Source: Panaeolus papilionaceus (Eukaryota > Basidiomycota > Agaricomycetes > Agaricales). From it: 64,000 bases of DNA. The position numbers were made by a program, and so were the translations under genes. The stretch is from NCBI GenBank assembly GCA_015501605.1, contig JADNRZ010000051.1, forward strand, positions 1 to 64,000. The letters run 5' to 3'. The first letter of the stretch is position 1, and each line of letters begins with the position of its first letter. Positions 9,426 to 21,035 of the stretch are shown here, piece by piece. The notes below the pieces were generated by a model. The model saw only the letters and a program-made list of their open reading frames with translations. It was not told the DNA's origin and made no database searches.

Positions 9426-11041
9426 ATGAATGAAGCCATTTTTCCTTTGGAGATCTTCGGAATTATCGTCGAGACCTTTTCTCAAAGCTCCAACGAAGAC
9501 ACCAGGACGCTGCGGAACTGCTGTCTCGTTTGCAAAGATTTTGTCCCTCTTTGCCGTCAACAACTCTTTCATCATATTGATATTAACATCCGTAGGGGGA
9601 TAAGTGTGTCCCGCAAGAGCCTGATTGAGGTTCTGCAAAGAAATCCAAATGTTTCTTCCTATGTGAAAAGTGTTCGTTATACGCTGAACTCGAAGTCTGA
9701 GGAAGCACTGATTATTCGTGGTGGCATATCGTCGGTAAGTCCTTCACTTAGGTATTGCTACCTGCGTATTTTTAGTAGCCGATATGTGCCTTACCAGTAC
9801 CGCTCATCTATCTACGTGGATCGTCCGCGTCATTCCCCGTCCCTTCACACCTTTTTCCCGAACATACGGTCTCTCATTATCACTCACAAGCCACACAAAC
9901 CCCATCACCTTCCAGAACCCTGCAATCGAAACGAGTGTTACAAATTATCCACTCTTGTCCTTCGTGATTTCTCACTGCATCCTTCGCTCACCACGCTCTC
10001 CATCTCTTGCCTTGTGGTTGCGCTGCAAAGAGTCCTAGATTTAAGGTCTATACGACAGCTCTTCTCACACCAATGTGAATGGCAAGGCGGCTACGTACCT
10101 CCTCATACTCAGCCCAACATGACCTCCTTTTCATTGCGGGAGCTGTTCCTCATGCCAGTATCTGAGTTTCCAGTCGATATACTTCGGTATTGCCTCATCT
10201 GTCCGTAATCAACTGTACCACAATCGATGACCCTGGCGTATTCTCTACTCGTGATTTCCTCCTTGCTAGTAGCTCGAGCTTGCAGGAAGTCGTGGTGTAT
10301 CAGAATGTCGCTAAAATTACAACCCACGATACTCGCAGCGTTTCTCGACTATGTGACCCGGCCGAAGCGACGGGGGATGCGGCATTTCCGGCCCTGCTAA
10401 CCCTTGACGTTGCGTTTGATGCTCGCAGGACCGTAGAGGATAGAGAGGGTGAAAACGAAGGTGTGTGCAAGATTGTGCGTCATGCGCCCAACCTTGAGGA
10501 TCTCTGTCTGTACGGCTTTGAAGGTCTGTTTATAATTATTGAAATCTACATCGACTATTGACTTGTACGTATATAGATATACGCTATACGCTGGCCTGCC
10601 GCCACCTCTTCAGGGCTCCAGCTCAATCGCTGCTTGACAAAAACCCTACGGAAACTCTACTTGTATTGCTACAGCTGTGGGCCCTCGCTTAAACTTTTCC
10701 CTGTCGCAAATCTTTGCAGCGCACTTTCTAATATCAAGCATAGCAGCGCCCTCGAAAAAGTCCACATTTTTCTCATGCGACAGTCAATGGGAAATGTCGC
10801 CGAATGGATGGAGGCATGGCTGCAGGACTGGAGGGTATTTGACGACCTACTAGCTGGGAATTCTGATTCCAACTTTCAGAAGCTTCAGAAAGTAGAAGTT
10901 GAGTTCTATGGGTCTGAAGATTTGGTAGATACATTCTGGAGTAGGGCGTTGGTAGAACTCCATACATCGTTTACCTTTTCCTTCGAGCGCAGTCACGTCT
11001 TTCCAAGCTACACTCTAACATTCCTACGTCGTACTACGTAA
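9426..11041 (+). pseudogene. F-box/LRR-type protein gene with a frameshift
   Basis: F-box proteins recruit substrates to SCF ubiquitin ligases. The start is the ATG at 9426. The first residues (IFPLEIFGIIVETF...LRNCCLVCKDFVPLCRQ) are a typical fungal F-box, followed by leucine-rich segments (SLRELFLMPVSEFPVDILRY). The frame then changes at about 10188: ILRYC continues naturally as PHLSVINCTTIDD only if one base is added. Downstream a 90-nt intron (10524-10613, GTCTGT...TTCAG) joins YGFEG to LQLNRCLTKTLRKLYLY, and the frame ends with TAA at 11039-11041. The single shift may be a real mutation or a sequencing error. A GTAAGT...TTTAG stretch at 9735-9775 looks like an intron but removing it breaks the frame. 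Confidence 0.7.
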
Positions 11042-11198
11042 CACATGTGATGCTAATATATGTCCATAGCACGCACACTGAATATTAATGCAGGAAGCGT
11101 TCGCTCTGCTTTTCCGGTCCAAGTAATACGATGTCTTGACTTCGAGCTATAATGGTAATGGAAAGGAATGAGCTGGATGCTGACTTTTCACCCCATTT

Positions 11199-11760
11199 CC
11201 CCCCTGGAAGTCAATCCTCAGCGTCAGAAATCCATTCTTGGCGCACCTTCCAGTATATGGTTTCTCAACGTGGAAAAGACGTCGAGTCATTTTAGGCTGT
11301 CGACTGTCGAATGTCTGGTACTCAATCTTTCATGCGCTTCCGCTGTGCTAGATGCAGTTCAATCAAAAATTTAGTTGGAATGACCAGTCAGGAGTAGCTC
11401 TCGTCAGGACCCGTTCCATCTTCTATTTCAGAAGTCTGGTTTATTGTTAGAAGAAGTTAATTACAGTAAAGAATCGCCCTCATATGGTGAACTCCCTCTC
11501 ACCGAGGTACCAAAAATAGATTATATAGGCCACGCTTTACCGGAAATGAATGGACGCGCGTCTACCGAGGCCGGCAATCCTTACAAGATGATCTTTCGGT
11601 ATAAGCACCTTGACGTTTTCTGGGTATCGATCAGTTACTATAAATTTTATATAGATGGGCAGTACAGTGTTCAGAATCTTGTGATTAAACAGCTCACCAT
11701 GCGAACATTCAAGTGCTTGCCAGAAGCTGTACTTATCCGGTGACCACGTTCAGCAAAAGG
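11199..11760 (+). repeat. Decayed gene fragment, copy A of a diverged direct duplication
   Basis: Aligns by eye with 12409-12960, sharing for example CATGCGCTTCCGCTG, CATCTATTTC-like and TTTTCTGGGTATCGATCA segments. Coding potential is weak: 68 codons at 11168-11374 and 99 at 11444-11743 are open on the plus strand. It may derive from the 3' part of an F-box-type gene, since it follows one. No function can be assigned. Confidence 0.55.
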
Positions 11761-11884
11761 TAGTCGACAGGTATTGGACTCCTAACGCAAACGGGCGTCA
11801 GCCATCCAATAAGTTGGAGACTGGATGGGATTCCGAGATATCCATGAGGAATGACCTACGTATAACTCTAGTATCGAAGTCTTG

Positions 11885-12571
11885 TCAATTGGCCGCTCGG
11901 TTTTTGTTGGACAAAATTAGGGCATAAAATGTCGCTGTGGCGTATTCTAGTCGCTTAATATTAGCAGGCTTCTGGGCTAAAAGCACCATCAACCATGCAA
12001 TAGGCTCTCGCTCAAGCGGTTGGCCAAAGACTCCTTCAATCCCGGTCACATATGGAGCTGTGAAGGTTTCACCCGAATGAGGAGAATCGCAAAACTGGGT
12101 ACACTCAGACATTTCCGCCATACTACTATCCGGCTGCTGAACTTTGGGTGTCATTTTACGGATATCTTTCTCGTAAACCAAAATGGAAACGGCAGAGTCG
12201 CCTCGAGGGACAAACCCAGTTGTTGTGGCCAAGTTGTGCCAGTAATGATGATCGGGAAACGCGATGCCACTGTAGAGTTCTAGGCAGTGGCTACGACGCC
12301 AGCTGCGACGCCAGGGCTTGTCCAGCGACGCGGTCACATGATGTAATCGAAGGCCTTGATGCACAGAACCACTGATGCTCATTTTTCCGCCCATTCCTTC
12401 GACAGGGTCACATTCTAAGCGTCGGAAATCCACGCTTGGCAGAGCCTCGAGCATGTGGTTTACAAATATGGAAAAACTTCGAGGTATTTCAGGGTTATCG
12501 ATGTTCGAATGTCCGGTACACGAACCCTCATGCGCTTCCGCTGCACTATAAATACTGGAACTAGAAAACAT
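11885..12571 (-). CDS. Hypothetical 228-residue ORF
   Basis: Uninterrupted minus-strand frame from the ATG at 12571 to a TGA at 11885. I do not recognise the protein. It has no signal peptide or membrane segment. Its N-terminal third is antisense to repeat copy B, which argues against it. The C-terminal half (for example GIAFPDHHYWHNLATTTGF and PANIKRLEYATATFYALIL) has protein-like composition. It could be a real lineage-specific gene, a remnant, or chance. Confidence 0.3.
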   Translation of the reverse strand: MFSSSSIYSAAEAHEGSCTGHSNIDNPEIPRSFSIFVNHMLEALPSVDFRRLECDPVEGMGGKMSISGSVHQGLRLHHVTASLDKPWRRSWRRSHCLELYSGIAFPDHHYWHNLATTTGFVPRGDSAVSILVYEKDIRKMTPKVQQPDSSMAEMSECTQFCDSPHSGETFTAPYVTGIEGVFGQPLEREPIAWLMVLLAQKPANIKRLEYATATFYALILSNKNRAAN

Positions 12572-12960
12572 TATCTGAAATGACCAGGTAGAAGTTGCTT
12601 TCGTTCAAAGGTCCCGTTCCATCATCTATTTCGAATTTCTGATTTATTGTTAGATGATCGTAATTACACGAGAGAGTAGCTCTCTTATGATGCTCCACCT
12701 CTCACACAGGTACCAAGAATAGATTATATTGGCCACGGTTTACCGGAAATAAGTGGATGCGCGTCTACCGAGACCGGTTATCCTTAGAAAATCATCTCTC
12801 GGTGCAAAGAACTTGACATTTTCTGGGTATCGATCAACTCTTATCGTCGAAGTGAGATAAATGAGCAGTACTTCGTCGAGAAAGTCTCGCGATTAAACAA
12901 CTCACCATGCGAACGTGAACGTGATTGCCAGAAGGAGTACAATACCCGGTGGCTATGCTC
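12409..12960 (+). repeat. Decayed gene fragment, copy B of a diverged direct duplication
   Basis: Homologous to 11199-11760 with many substitutions and small indels. It has no long plus-strand frame left and is more decayed than copy A. The region up to 13133 has no other gene and holds the peroxidase promoter. Confidence 0.55.
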
Positions 12961-13133
12961 AGAGAATCCTACTCCTGCAAGTTATAGATCAGCGCACATT
13001 GGCGTCAGGCATCCAGTGAGTCGGGCACTGCGTGAGATTCCGACAAACCCGGGAGGGATAAGCTATTTTGAGTCGAAAAATCGATTTTGAATCGAAAAAT
13101 GAAAGTAAGCATGATAACAGGGAGGGTTTTCAG

Positions 13134-13140
13134 TATAAAA
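13134..13140 (+). promoter_or_regulatory. TATA box of the peroxidase gene
   Basis: TATAAAA, 83 bp before the ATG at 13223, followed by a pyrimidine-rich leader. Confidence 0.65.
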
Positions 13141-13222
13141 GCAAGGTATCATCGCTGCATACACTCCAGGCAACTTCAGTTCGACCTCTAGTTCTCTAGC
13201 TTCTATCTCTTCAACAATCGAA

Positions 13223-14520
<1,298 letters not shown>

Positions 14521-15407
14521 ACGTTCCACGATGGAGCTCGACAGATAAACGTCTCTTTTCCTTTTCTTGATTATTTAAATTTTTTATGCACGCCTGTATC
14601 ATTTATAAAGTTCATTGTCACATGTATGTTGTTTGGGAAATATCAATTATATTATCCAGCAAACACGGTTCATTTCTGGATGCTTGGAATCACGACAAAG
14701 CGCGATCTGGAAGGCGTGTCTTTGACAACACGGATAGTATACGTGGGGGGAGCCGTGCCCTGTTACTAAGTGCGATGCCTCTCACCCATATCAGGTTCAG
14801 CTCAACATTCTATAGCAGTCCGAAGCCCCAGCATCATCCCTCGAGAGGCCCTTACAACGATCTAATTGAGTGGACAGGAATAAGGTGGTGTGTGGGTGTA
14901 TGTGATAAACGAGTAGGCGAGTGGGTCGCGCACATGTGACCAAGAAGGCAGATCTTTCCACCATCGTCGCTCACTACAATTGATATGACTCTATGCCTTG
15001 ACGGTGATGAACAGGGGTGGATGTTTGGAAATATCCTGTGTCTACGAGGTTCAGGGGAGGAACGTGTGAAATTGAGAAGGTGGACGACCCATGCACTACT
15101 ATGCTACACCGCATGACACCAGAACCCATTGTAAATGTGTCGAAATTCATCAATTGCTGAATATGAGTTTGGAGCTGTCGTCCTAAACATGTTGACGGTT
15201 CTGATATATTTCCCGGCTGATGTGTATGTACAGTGCTGCTCAGATCAACTTGTTGGATAATACAGACCCTTGATGCATTATTCTATGGCGCATTGTCTTC
15301 AAAACCTATAGCTACTTCTTACCTGCCCACAGTGGGGTTTTGTGTTGAGCATATTGTATTGTGCCTTCGAGGTTATGGCTGAAATGGCATCTGTGTGGAC
15401 TACAACC
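14521..15407. other. Intergenic, no gene seen
   Basis: Peroxidase 3' UTR and spacer up to the transposon at 15408. Only short frames without recognisable protein features. Confidence 0.5.
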
Positions 15408-15457
15408 CGATGGCGTTTGTTTAAACAATGTTCAACAATACAAAGAAATTTCGTTTA
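15408..15457 (+). repeat. Left terminal inverted repeat
   Basis: About 50 bp, roughly 75-80% alike by eye to the reverse complement of the right end. The first 12 bases are also the end of a related element at 58753. Confidence 0.65.
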
Positions 15458-15481
15458 TTGCGATTTTCAAAAATGATGGCA
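15456..15481 (+). repeat. Internal inverted repeat, left arm
   Basis: GCGATTTTCAAAAATGATGG is perfectly inverted at 18232-18253, just beyond the transposase start. The two arms therefore bracket the two genes within the larger element. Confidence 0.75.
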
Positions 15482-15645
15482 CTTCGAAAAAGAAAAGAAT
15501 CAGAATCAGCCCTTCGTTTTCCAGTGATGTGTCACGCATGTGACGGTTCACATCACTTGCTTTAAACGTTCATCATCTGAGCTTGTCGGGCTCCCTGTTT
15601 ACTCCCTGCTCCAGTCCCTGCTTATATTCTGCCGTTTTCAGTAAT

Positions 15646-17031
15646 ATGCATGAAGACGACTACGACAGTGAGCCAGAGCAGGAGCAAAATGATGGATGTG
15701 AGCATATACACCCTCATTTATCCTTCAAAAGGGCTATGAAGTTTGTACTCAATGCCCCATTACAGATGGTTTCAGCAACTTCAACGACAATCAAGGAATC
15801 AAGATGAACATTGTATTCACTCCCTTAGAGAAGCCTGGATCCAAAAAACGGGCCAACGCTAAAGCCACAGTCATCTCAAGAATTGACTACTTCCATGAAG
15901 ACTTCACACTTCGCGACCTTCTGGTGAAGGTTTTCTCTGGTTTCAAGCAAGACAACATTTTGAACGGGTCATGGCTTTACCATGATCGCGAACTAGACAA
16001 GCCCGACACATTTTCCATGACCTATACTGTTCCAAGAAAGGTTACTGACCAGGCTGCTGTTCTCAGCAAAGCAGACTTCGCTAATCTGAAAAAGGAGGCA
16101 ACATTCAAGCCTGCAGCTGAAGTGAAGCTTTTCTTTGTTGAAAGCCAGGTGAGTGTTATATTGTGGTCAACATGATGGTCTTTCAGAGCCCTGACAACGT
16201 CAATATCATCTTAGGTGGCAGGGAGGGGTGCAGAACTTGACGAGGATTCAGAGGATGAGGGTGACTGCACAAATGCACGGAAAAAATGAAAGGTGAGGTC
16301 AAGAGAGGTTGTCGCTATATGCTCTATAATACTTATGACCCCAGAACGAACTCTCGCCTGAAGAAGTTGAGCAGAACAACATTATCCAAGACTTGCAGGC
16401 ATGATACCGTTGCGAGGACCAACAGTGTGAGAAGACACCTTGCTTCGTGGCAGGCCCTGAAGCAGAACACATCCATCTAACCTACCAGCACCTCCGTCTT
16501 TGGTCGGCTGCTATTGTTGTCATCTTCGCTGCATTTTCCATCATATTCTTGCTAACACCTGTCGTTGTCATATAGCAAGGCAAGACAGTTGGGGTGGATA
16601 TATCTACACCACCAAACAGCAAGCTATTTGACCCTACCTGGAAGCAGATCACTGACAACATTGCTTTACTTGCCAAGCATCGCCTCTCACAGGCTCGGGA
16701 TGCCCCTCAGGCCCCTGCCATTACTGTCAACTTCCCAGGACTGGCTGAGATTCTCCGACCACCTGTCACTGCTCCTCCCCATGGCGCACCTTTGGTACCC
16801 CTTCAAATTCCCAATGGTCAGGTCCCTGTTAACACTCATCAACTACTTCCGCCGATGCAGCTGTCTACATTCTGTGCACTTTATATCCTTTCAGATAGAA
16901 TCAAGGAGAAGCTTGCCTCTATTGAGATTGTTGGACCTCATACTCTTCACCTTGTTTCTGATGCAGATCTTCGCAGTGACGGAAAGCTTGTTGTGGGTGA
17001 ACTTGCTGCTCTTCAGGATGCTGAACTTTGA
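15646..17031 (+). pseudogene. Transposon-borne gene of unknown function, broken by two TGA codons
   Basis: Exons 15646-15697, 15766-16148, 16215-16292, 16345-16515 and 16576-17031 (introns 68, 66, 52 and 60 nt) give 379 codons with in-frame TGA at 16287-16289 and 16399-16401. Both stops sit where Arg fits (RKK-R-KNEL and QA-R-YRCED), so CGA to TGA. The protein starts acidic (MHEDDYDSEPEQEQ). A middle part (DYFHEDFTLRDLLVKVF) is followed by a Cys/His cluster (YRCEDQQCEKTPC, then EHIHLTYQHL) that could bind zinc, then a Pro-rich C-terminus. I know this type only as an uncharacterised Agaricomycete family. It lies convergent to the transposase, 97 bp apart, inside shared inverted repeats, so it is probably a passenger or accessory gene of the element. 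Confidence 0.7.
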
Positions 17032-17128
17032 TGGATTGCTGATGCTCGTAAAAACTTGTAACATGTAATTCTACTGCTATGTGTATGTCTACCCTGGATG
17101 TATGCGCAAAAATATCCTTTCTTTATTC

Positions 17129-18127
17129 CTAAATATATCCTGAGTGACAAAAGAAACCCCAAGTCATCTCCGGTGTAATTTGCTCACAGGCAAGATAAAG
17201 CTCGTAGTAGCTGGCAGTATCTGTGAAAAAGGTCTTGCCATTGCAGCGCAGGTGTGCCTTGATGACCAAGAATGCTTGTTCAACTGGTTGATAATCAGGA
17301 GAATAAGGGGGAAGGTATTCGATACGGCATCCATAGCTATGAACCAGCTCTGTGACCTCTTCAGAATGGTGAATACGAGCGTTGTCAAGCAATAGAACAC
17401 TCTGTGGACCTGGGTACAGGTTGGTGAGGGGCAAGACATCATCTCGCAGATACTCCAAGAAGGTCTCATGTGTGAACGAACCCTCCAGAACCCTTGATGC
17501 GATGATTCCTTGATCAAGGGCAAGGCACACAATCATTGAGTAGCGCCGCTTCCGAACAAAGGGAGCATGATGCTCTGCGCGATTTCCAACTGTTGCCCGT
17601 CCCCACATTCTTGTATAAGTGCGATCGTCCTTGGAGACCTCATCAATTGAAAGGAGATAGTGTGCTGGATATTCTCCAATACGGCAGACGAAATCGGCAC
17701 GTAAATCAGGGTTTCTCTCAGCAGCCAGCTTTTGAATATGCTTTAGACTGAGACCAGCACGCCCCAGAGTGTGGTGAATTGTGGCCAGACTTGCTGGAAG
17801 GTCTTGATTGAGCTCAAGTTGCAAGGCATATTCATCCAGAAAGAGTGTGGGCTTATGTCATGCCAAGTGCAGGAGATAATCACAGTCTCAGCAAAGAAGA
17901 GACCTTGGGCGTCCACGACCTATGGGTGTTGCTGGAGCAGCACTTCCTGTCAGAGCCTTTTGCTGGCAAGCACGGTACAGGGTACAGGTAGAGAAACCAG
18001 TGATGAAGCAGATTTCTTCATCAGTGTCATGTCCACGAGCCTTCAGCCTCAGAGCGGCTTCTTTGAGATCTGCACTGATCTTTCGATAGACCATGTTGCA
18101 ACTTGGTCTGTTGCTAGAAGCGCACAT
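17129..18127 (-). pseudogene. IS630/Tc1/mariner-like DDE transposase, two in-frame TGA
   Basis: One frame runs from the ATG at 18127 (or 18094, MVYRKISADLKEAAL) to TAG at 17129, with TGA at 17888-17890 and 17858-17860. The N-terminus is a helix-turn-helix (EAALRLKARGHDTDEEI, then FITGFSTCTLYR) with a GRGRPRS hook. The DDE nuclease domain follows: D in LLSIDEVSKDD, D in SVLLLDNARIHH, and the acidic residue in PPYSPDYQPVEQAF. The length, about 332 codons, is normal for the family. The enzyme would cut at the element ends and insert at TA. The stop before HKPTLFLDEY is in a CGA-to-TGA context. This copy is inactive unless read through. Confidence 0.88.
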
Positions 18128-18253
18128 CTACAGCGTGCTGAGACTGAATTCTAAGGACAAGTGTGACATTCTATAGTGTTACTCAGTCTTAATCAGCGTT
18201 CCATTTCATTTCATTTATTTTTTTCAAAATGCCATCATTTTTGAAAATCGCTA

Positions 18254-19680
18254 TAATCAAAAATTGATTAAACAGCCCGGATATGGCAGCTCAGCGCTTC
18301 TCATTGCATGTAGAGATGTTTAAACAATTATTTTATCTCACCACTCCGTTTAAATGAAAAAGAATGTCAATTATATGAATTGATTAAACAATGATTAAAT
18401 GACTGTTTAACTAAGGTGTTGATTAAATACAAAATGTGATTAATGGAACAATAATAGAGTATCATTTAAACAAGAATAACTACTAGGCTCACAGGTATCT
18501 CTAGGAGTAATGTTGGAGCAAGCGAAGGGGAGACATGGGATGATGATGGGTAGTGGATGACAACATACCACAAGGCTGGAGGTACCTACCTGCAAAGATG
18601 TCAATATATGTCAATTTCCGTGATGCTAAGTGGGGCCAGACATACCTAAGTAGTGTGAAAGGGATGCATGAGCAGGTGCATGAGAAACTGTTCCAACAGT
18701 GGTCAGGTCAGGGGCATTGATGCGGGTAAGTGAATAAATACCTTGCTATTCGGAACATGCGTGTGAGGATGTTGCTGGAAAGGGTTAGCAACTAATGAGA
18801 GCTTAAACAGAAGCGCTCGACTCACATTGAGGGTGTTGAAGGCGCCATTCAAGGAGGTGAGTAGGGGTAGGTAGCGTAGGAGATGGTGGATGAAAGGGAA
18901 AATGGAACAGGAGTTTCGAACAAGTCCAGAGGGCAGGCAAACAACACCAAATCTTAAACAAAGAATTCTCGTGATCGTGGTGTCGTTGGAGGAGATTGAA
19001 TCATACTTCGAGTGTTTCGAATTCTCGACTTTACACTCATCATTACCTTTTCCTCTCCTCCACCATCTTCCTGCTCATCAGGACAAGATGGCCACTTCCT
19101 GATTCGTCCTCTTTCGTCTTCACTCCCCTTTTACATCAGTTTGTACCCGTGGTAAGTCCCTCTGACACACTCCGCAATGCCCACTCGAGTCGCGCTGACA
19201 TTGCCTTCATGATCACACAGGCTCATGTCCGAGAGGGTGAATTAAGGTATCGTACCCTCATACATGACTTCATAAGACATGCTGACAATGCAATTATGCT
19301 ACAGATACCCTGCTTCCCACCATGTCGCTCACTTCCCTGTCAACCCTGTTCCCAACCTTCGGTGTGCACCTGACATCCGTCATCTTTTTCCTGTTCCGTC
19401 TTGTCGTACTTTATTTAAACACTTGCGCTTCTATTGATTAATCACACCTGTTTAAACATTTAGCTATGTTTGTTTAATGTATTAATTAATTCATTGTTTA
19501 ATTGTTGTATTGATCTAGCCGTTTAAACGGCTAGATGTTTAACTGTTCAGTCAGCTATCTTGTCTGTTTAAACAGACTTGTTTAAACACCATTGGGTAGC
19601 CAGTTTCGTATACTAATAGTCATTTAATATTTAAATAATTGTTTAATCAATTTTTGTTTAAACGAAAATTCTTCGCATTG
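18254..19680. repeat. AT-rich subterminal region with GTTTAAAC motif array
   Basis: Many copies of GTTTAAAC, TTTAAAC, GTTTAA and GATTAAAC are clustered at 18254-18480 and 19410-19680. Two are perfect palindromes centred on GTTTAAAC: 24 bp at 19513-19536 and 16 bp at 19562-19577. AAAAATTGATTAAAC occurs in opposite orientations at about 18260 and 19650. The centre (18500-19400) has no convincing gene. Such motifs near element ends are typical transposase-binding sites. Confidence 0.6.
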
Positions 19681-19708
19681 TTGAACTGTTTATAACCAAA
19701 CCCCATCG
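19659..19708 (-). repeat. Right terminal inverted repeat
   Basis: Reverse complement begins CGATGGGGTTTGGTTATAAA and aligns with the left end. Followed by TA at 19709-19710. Confidence 0.65.
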
Positions 19709-21035
19709 TACTTTTGGTGTGGACGGACATATTATTTTATATTACTGCTATTGTAGGGCAGTTGCTTGTCGATGGTAGAAAAACAGCTCTGTATTGCAGT
19801 CTTTTGCAGAAACAAACTTTAAACCCTACCTTCCTAGCAAGATCAATATGATGGCCCAGGAGCCTGTGAAGCACGTTGCGAGCTACAGCGTCCATCTTCA
19901 TCTCGAGGACGTCGGGATTGTGATTGGCATCGACATCGAACAGTTAAATGTCACAAGTAGGGCAAAGGCTCATGTAGTCTGTGATGACCCCGAGCCTTTC
20001 TCGAGCAAACCTGAGGAGTTGGGGACCCATTTACCATCGTTCCATGACGAACTCAAGGTTTTAGGCTCAGCTATTGAAATTATTATCATGGAAAACTACT
20101 GAAGTATTGGCCGGTCTGTTCTTCCGCCCAACTTGCAAACAAGTGTGCATATTAAAAATCTTGTGATAACGGACGATGAAAAGAACGATTCGGCTGATAA
20201 TAGCCAAAAATGAGCCTGAATTTATCAGCTTTTTGAAGTGTGCTCAGTTACGTGTGGAATTCGAGTGCTTTCCCTATCTCAGTGAGATTTCCAGCACACT
20301 TGGAAAGAAGTTCGGTTCTTCAGGGTTCGATCAGGTGGAATGGTTGTTCCGACGACTGGCACGACATCAGAGCCTGGCAAAGTGAAGATAGATTTGACCA
20401 CGGGATATAGCATTTACTGCATATGCAGTCCAAGGACAGAGGTTATGAATTTCGAGTTGGTTCTGAAGGGGAGCCTGTCCCTATATCTGGCTTTTTGCTG
20501 CCTGGGCTTAGTGAGAGGACCCTTTCAACCTCCACATACATTGAGAGCCTTGGAAAGAATGTGACGAGACCAGCCCGGGTAGTTTTAAGGCAAGCCCAGG
20601 CATGAAAATCCGATTCAACATCCCCGGTATCTTACCAGAAAACAAGGAGCTGTTCGTGACGGTCGATGTTGAGAGAGGACGTTGCGCATCACAGACCTGT
20701 CTTGGTTTCGCGATATGATGGAGCGTTGAATGAAAGTTAGGGGCCCCGCCTTCCTAAACGGGCCATCTTGGTTTGGACGCTTAGTCATCATAGGCTAGAG
20801 TCAGTTGTTGTTGCGGGGTTGGTTCTGTACTGCTCGCTCTCGTCGTTGTCGTCTTATTGCTGTTGTCTTTGTTGTCTCTCTCATCTGTGCTCTCGTTGTT
20901 TCTGAACACACACTCGCACCTTTTCAGCACACGCATCTCACTGTCAAGATTAGGCATATCTGGGGTTTAGGAGATTGAAGGATACTGGGCAAATACACTA
21001 CAAAGAAAGAAAGAAGGATAGAAAGATAGACCAAG
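19709..21035. other. Intergenic with possible gene remnants
   Basis: Short plus-strand frames at 19794-20102 (about 100 codons) and 20176-20385 have protein-like stretches (for example EFISFLKCAQLRVEF) but no ORF longer than about 100 codons. They may be remains of an LRR or F-box-type gene. The last 200 bp should hold the ATG18 promoter. Confidence 0.4.

Larger units (their letters stand above)
15408..19708. mobile_element. DNA transposon with TIRs, DDE transposase pseudogene and a second gene
   Basis: The ends are inverted repeats. 15408 starts CGATGGCGTTTG, and the reverse complement of 19708 starts CGATGGGGTTTGG. The similarity continues about 50 bp inward through GTTCAACAAT and TTTCGTTTA. 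TA follows the right end (19709-19710), as expected for TA-inserting elements of the IS630/Tc1/mariner superfamily, but CC precedes the left end. Inside are a minus-strand DDE transposase (17129-18127) and a plus-strand five-exon gene (15646-17031), both broken by TGA codons, then 1.4 kb of AT-rich DNA full of GTTTAAAC-like motifs. The 4301-bp extent is inferred from the inverted ends. Nested insertion in the right part is possible. Confidence 0.7.

Noticed and set aside
9735..9775. GTAAGT...TTTAG intron in the F-box gene
   Set aside because: 41 nt is very short, and removing it, or the 44-nt variant, leads to a stop or a poor frame. Reading through keeps F-box/LRR-like text.
18890..19373. 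Short plus-strand ORFs in the transposon right half
   Set aside because: 60-125 codons without domains, overlapping each other. The region is AT-rich subterminal repeat DNA.
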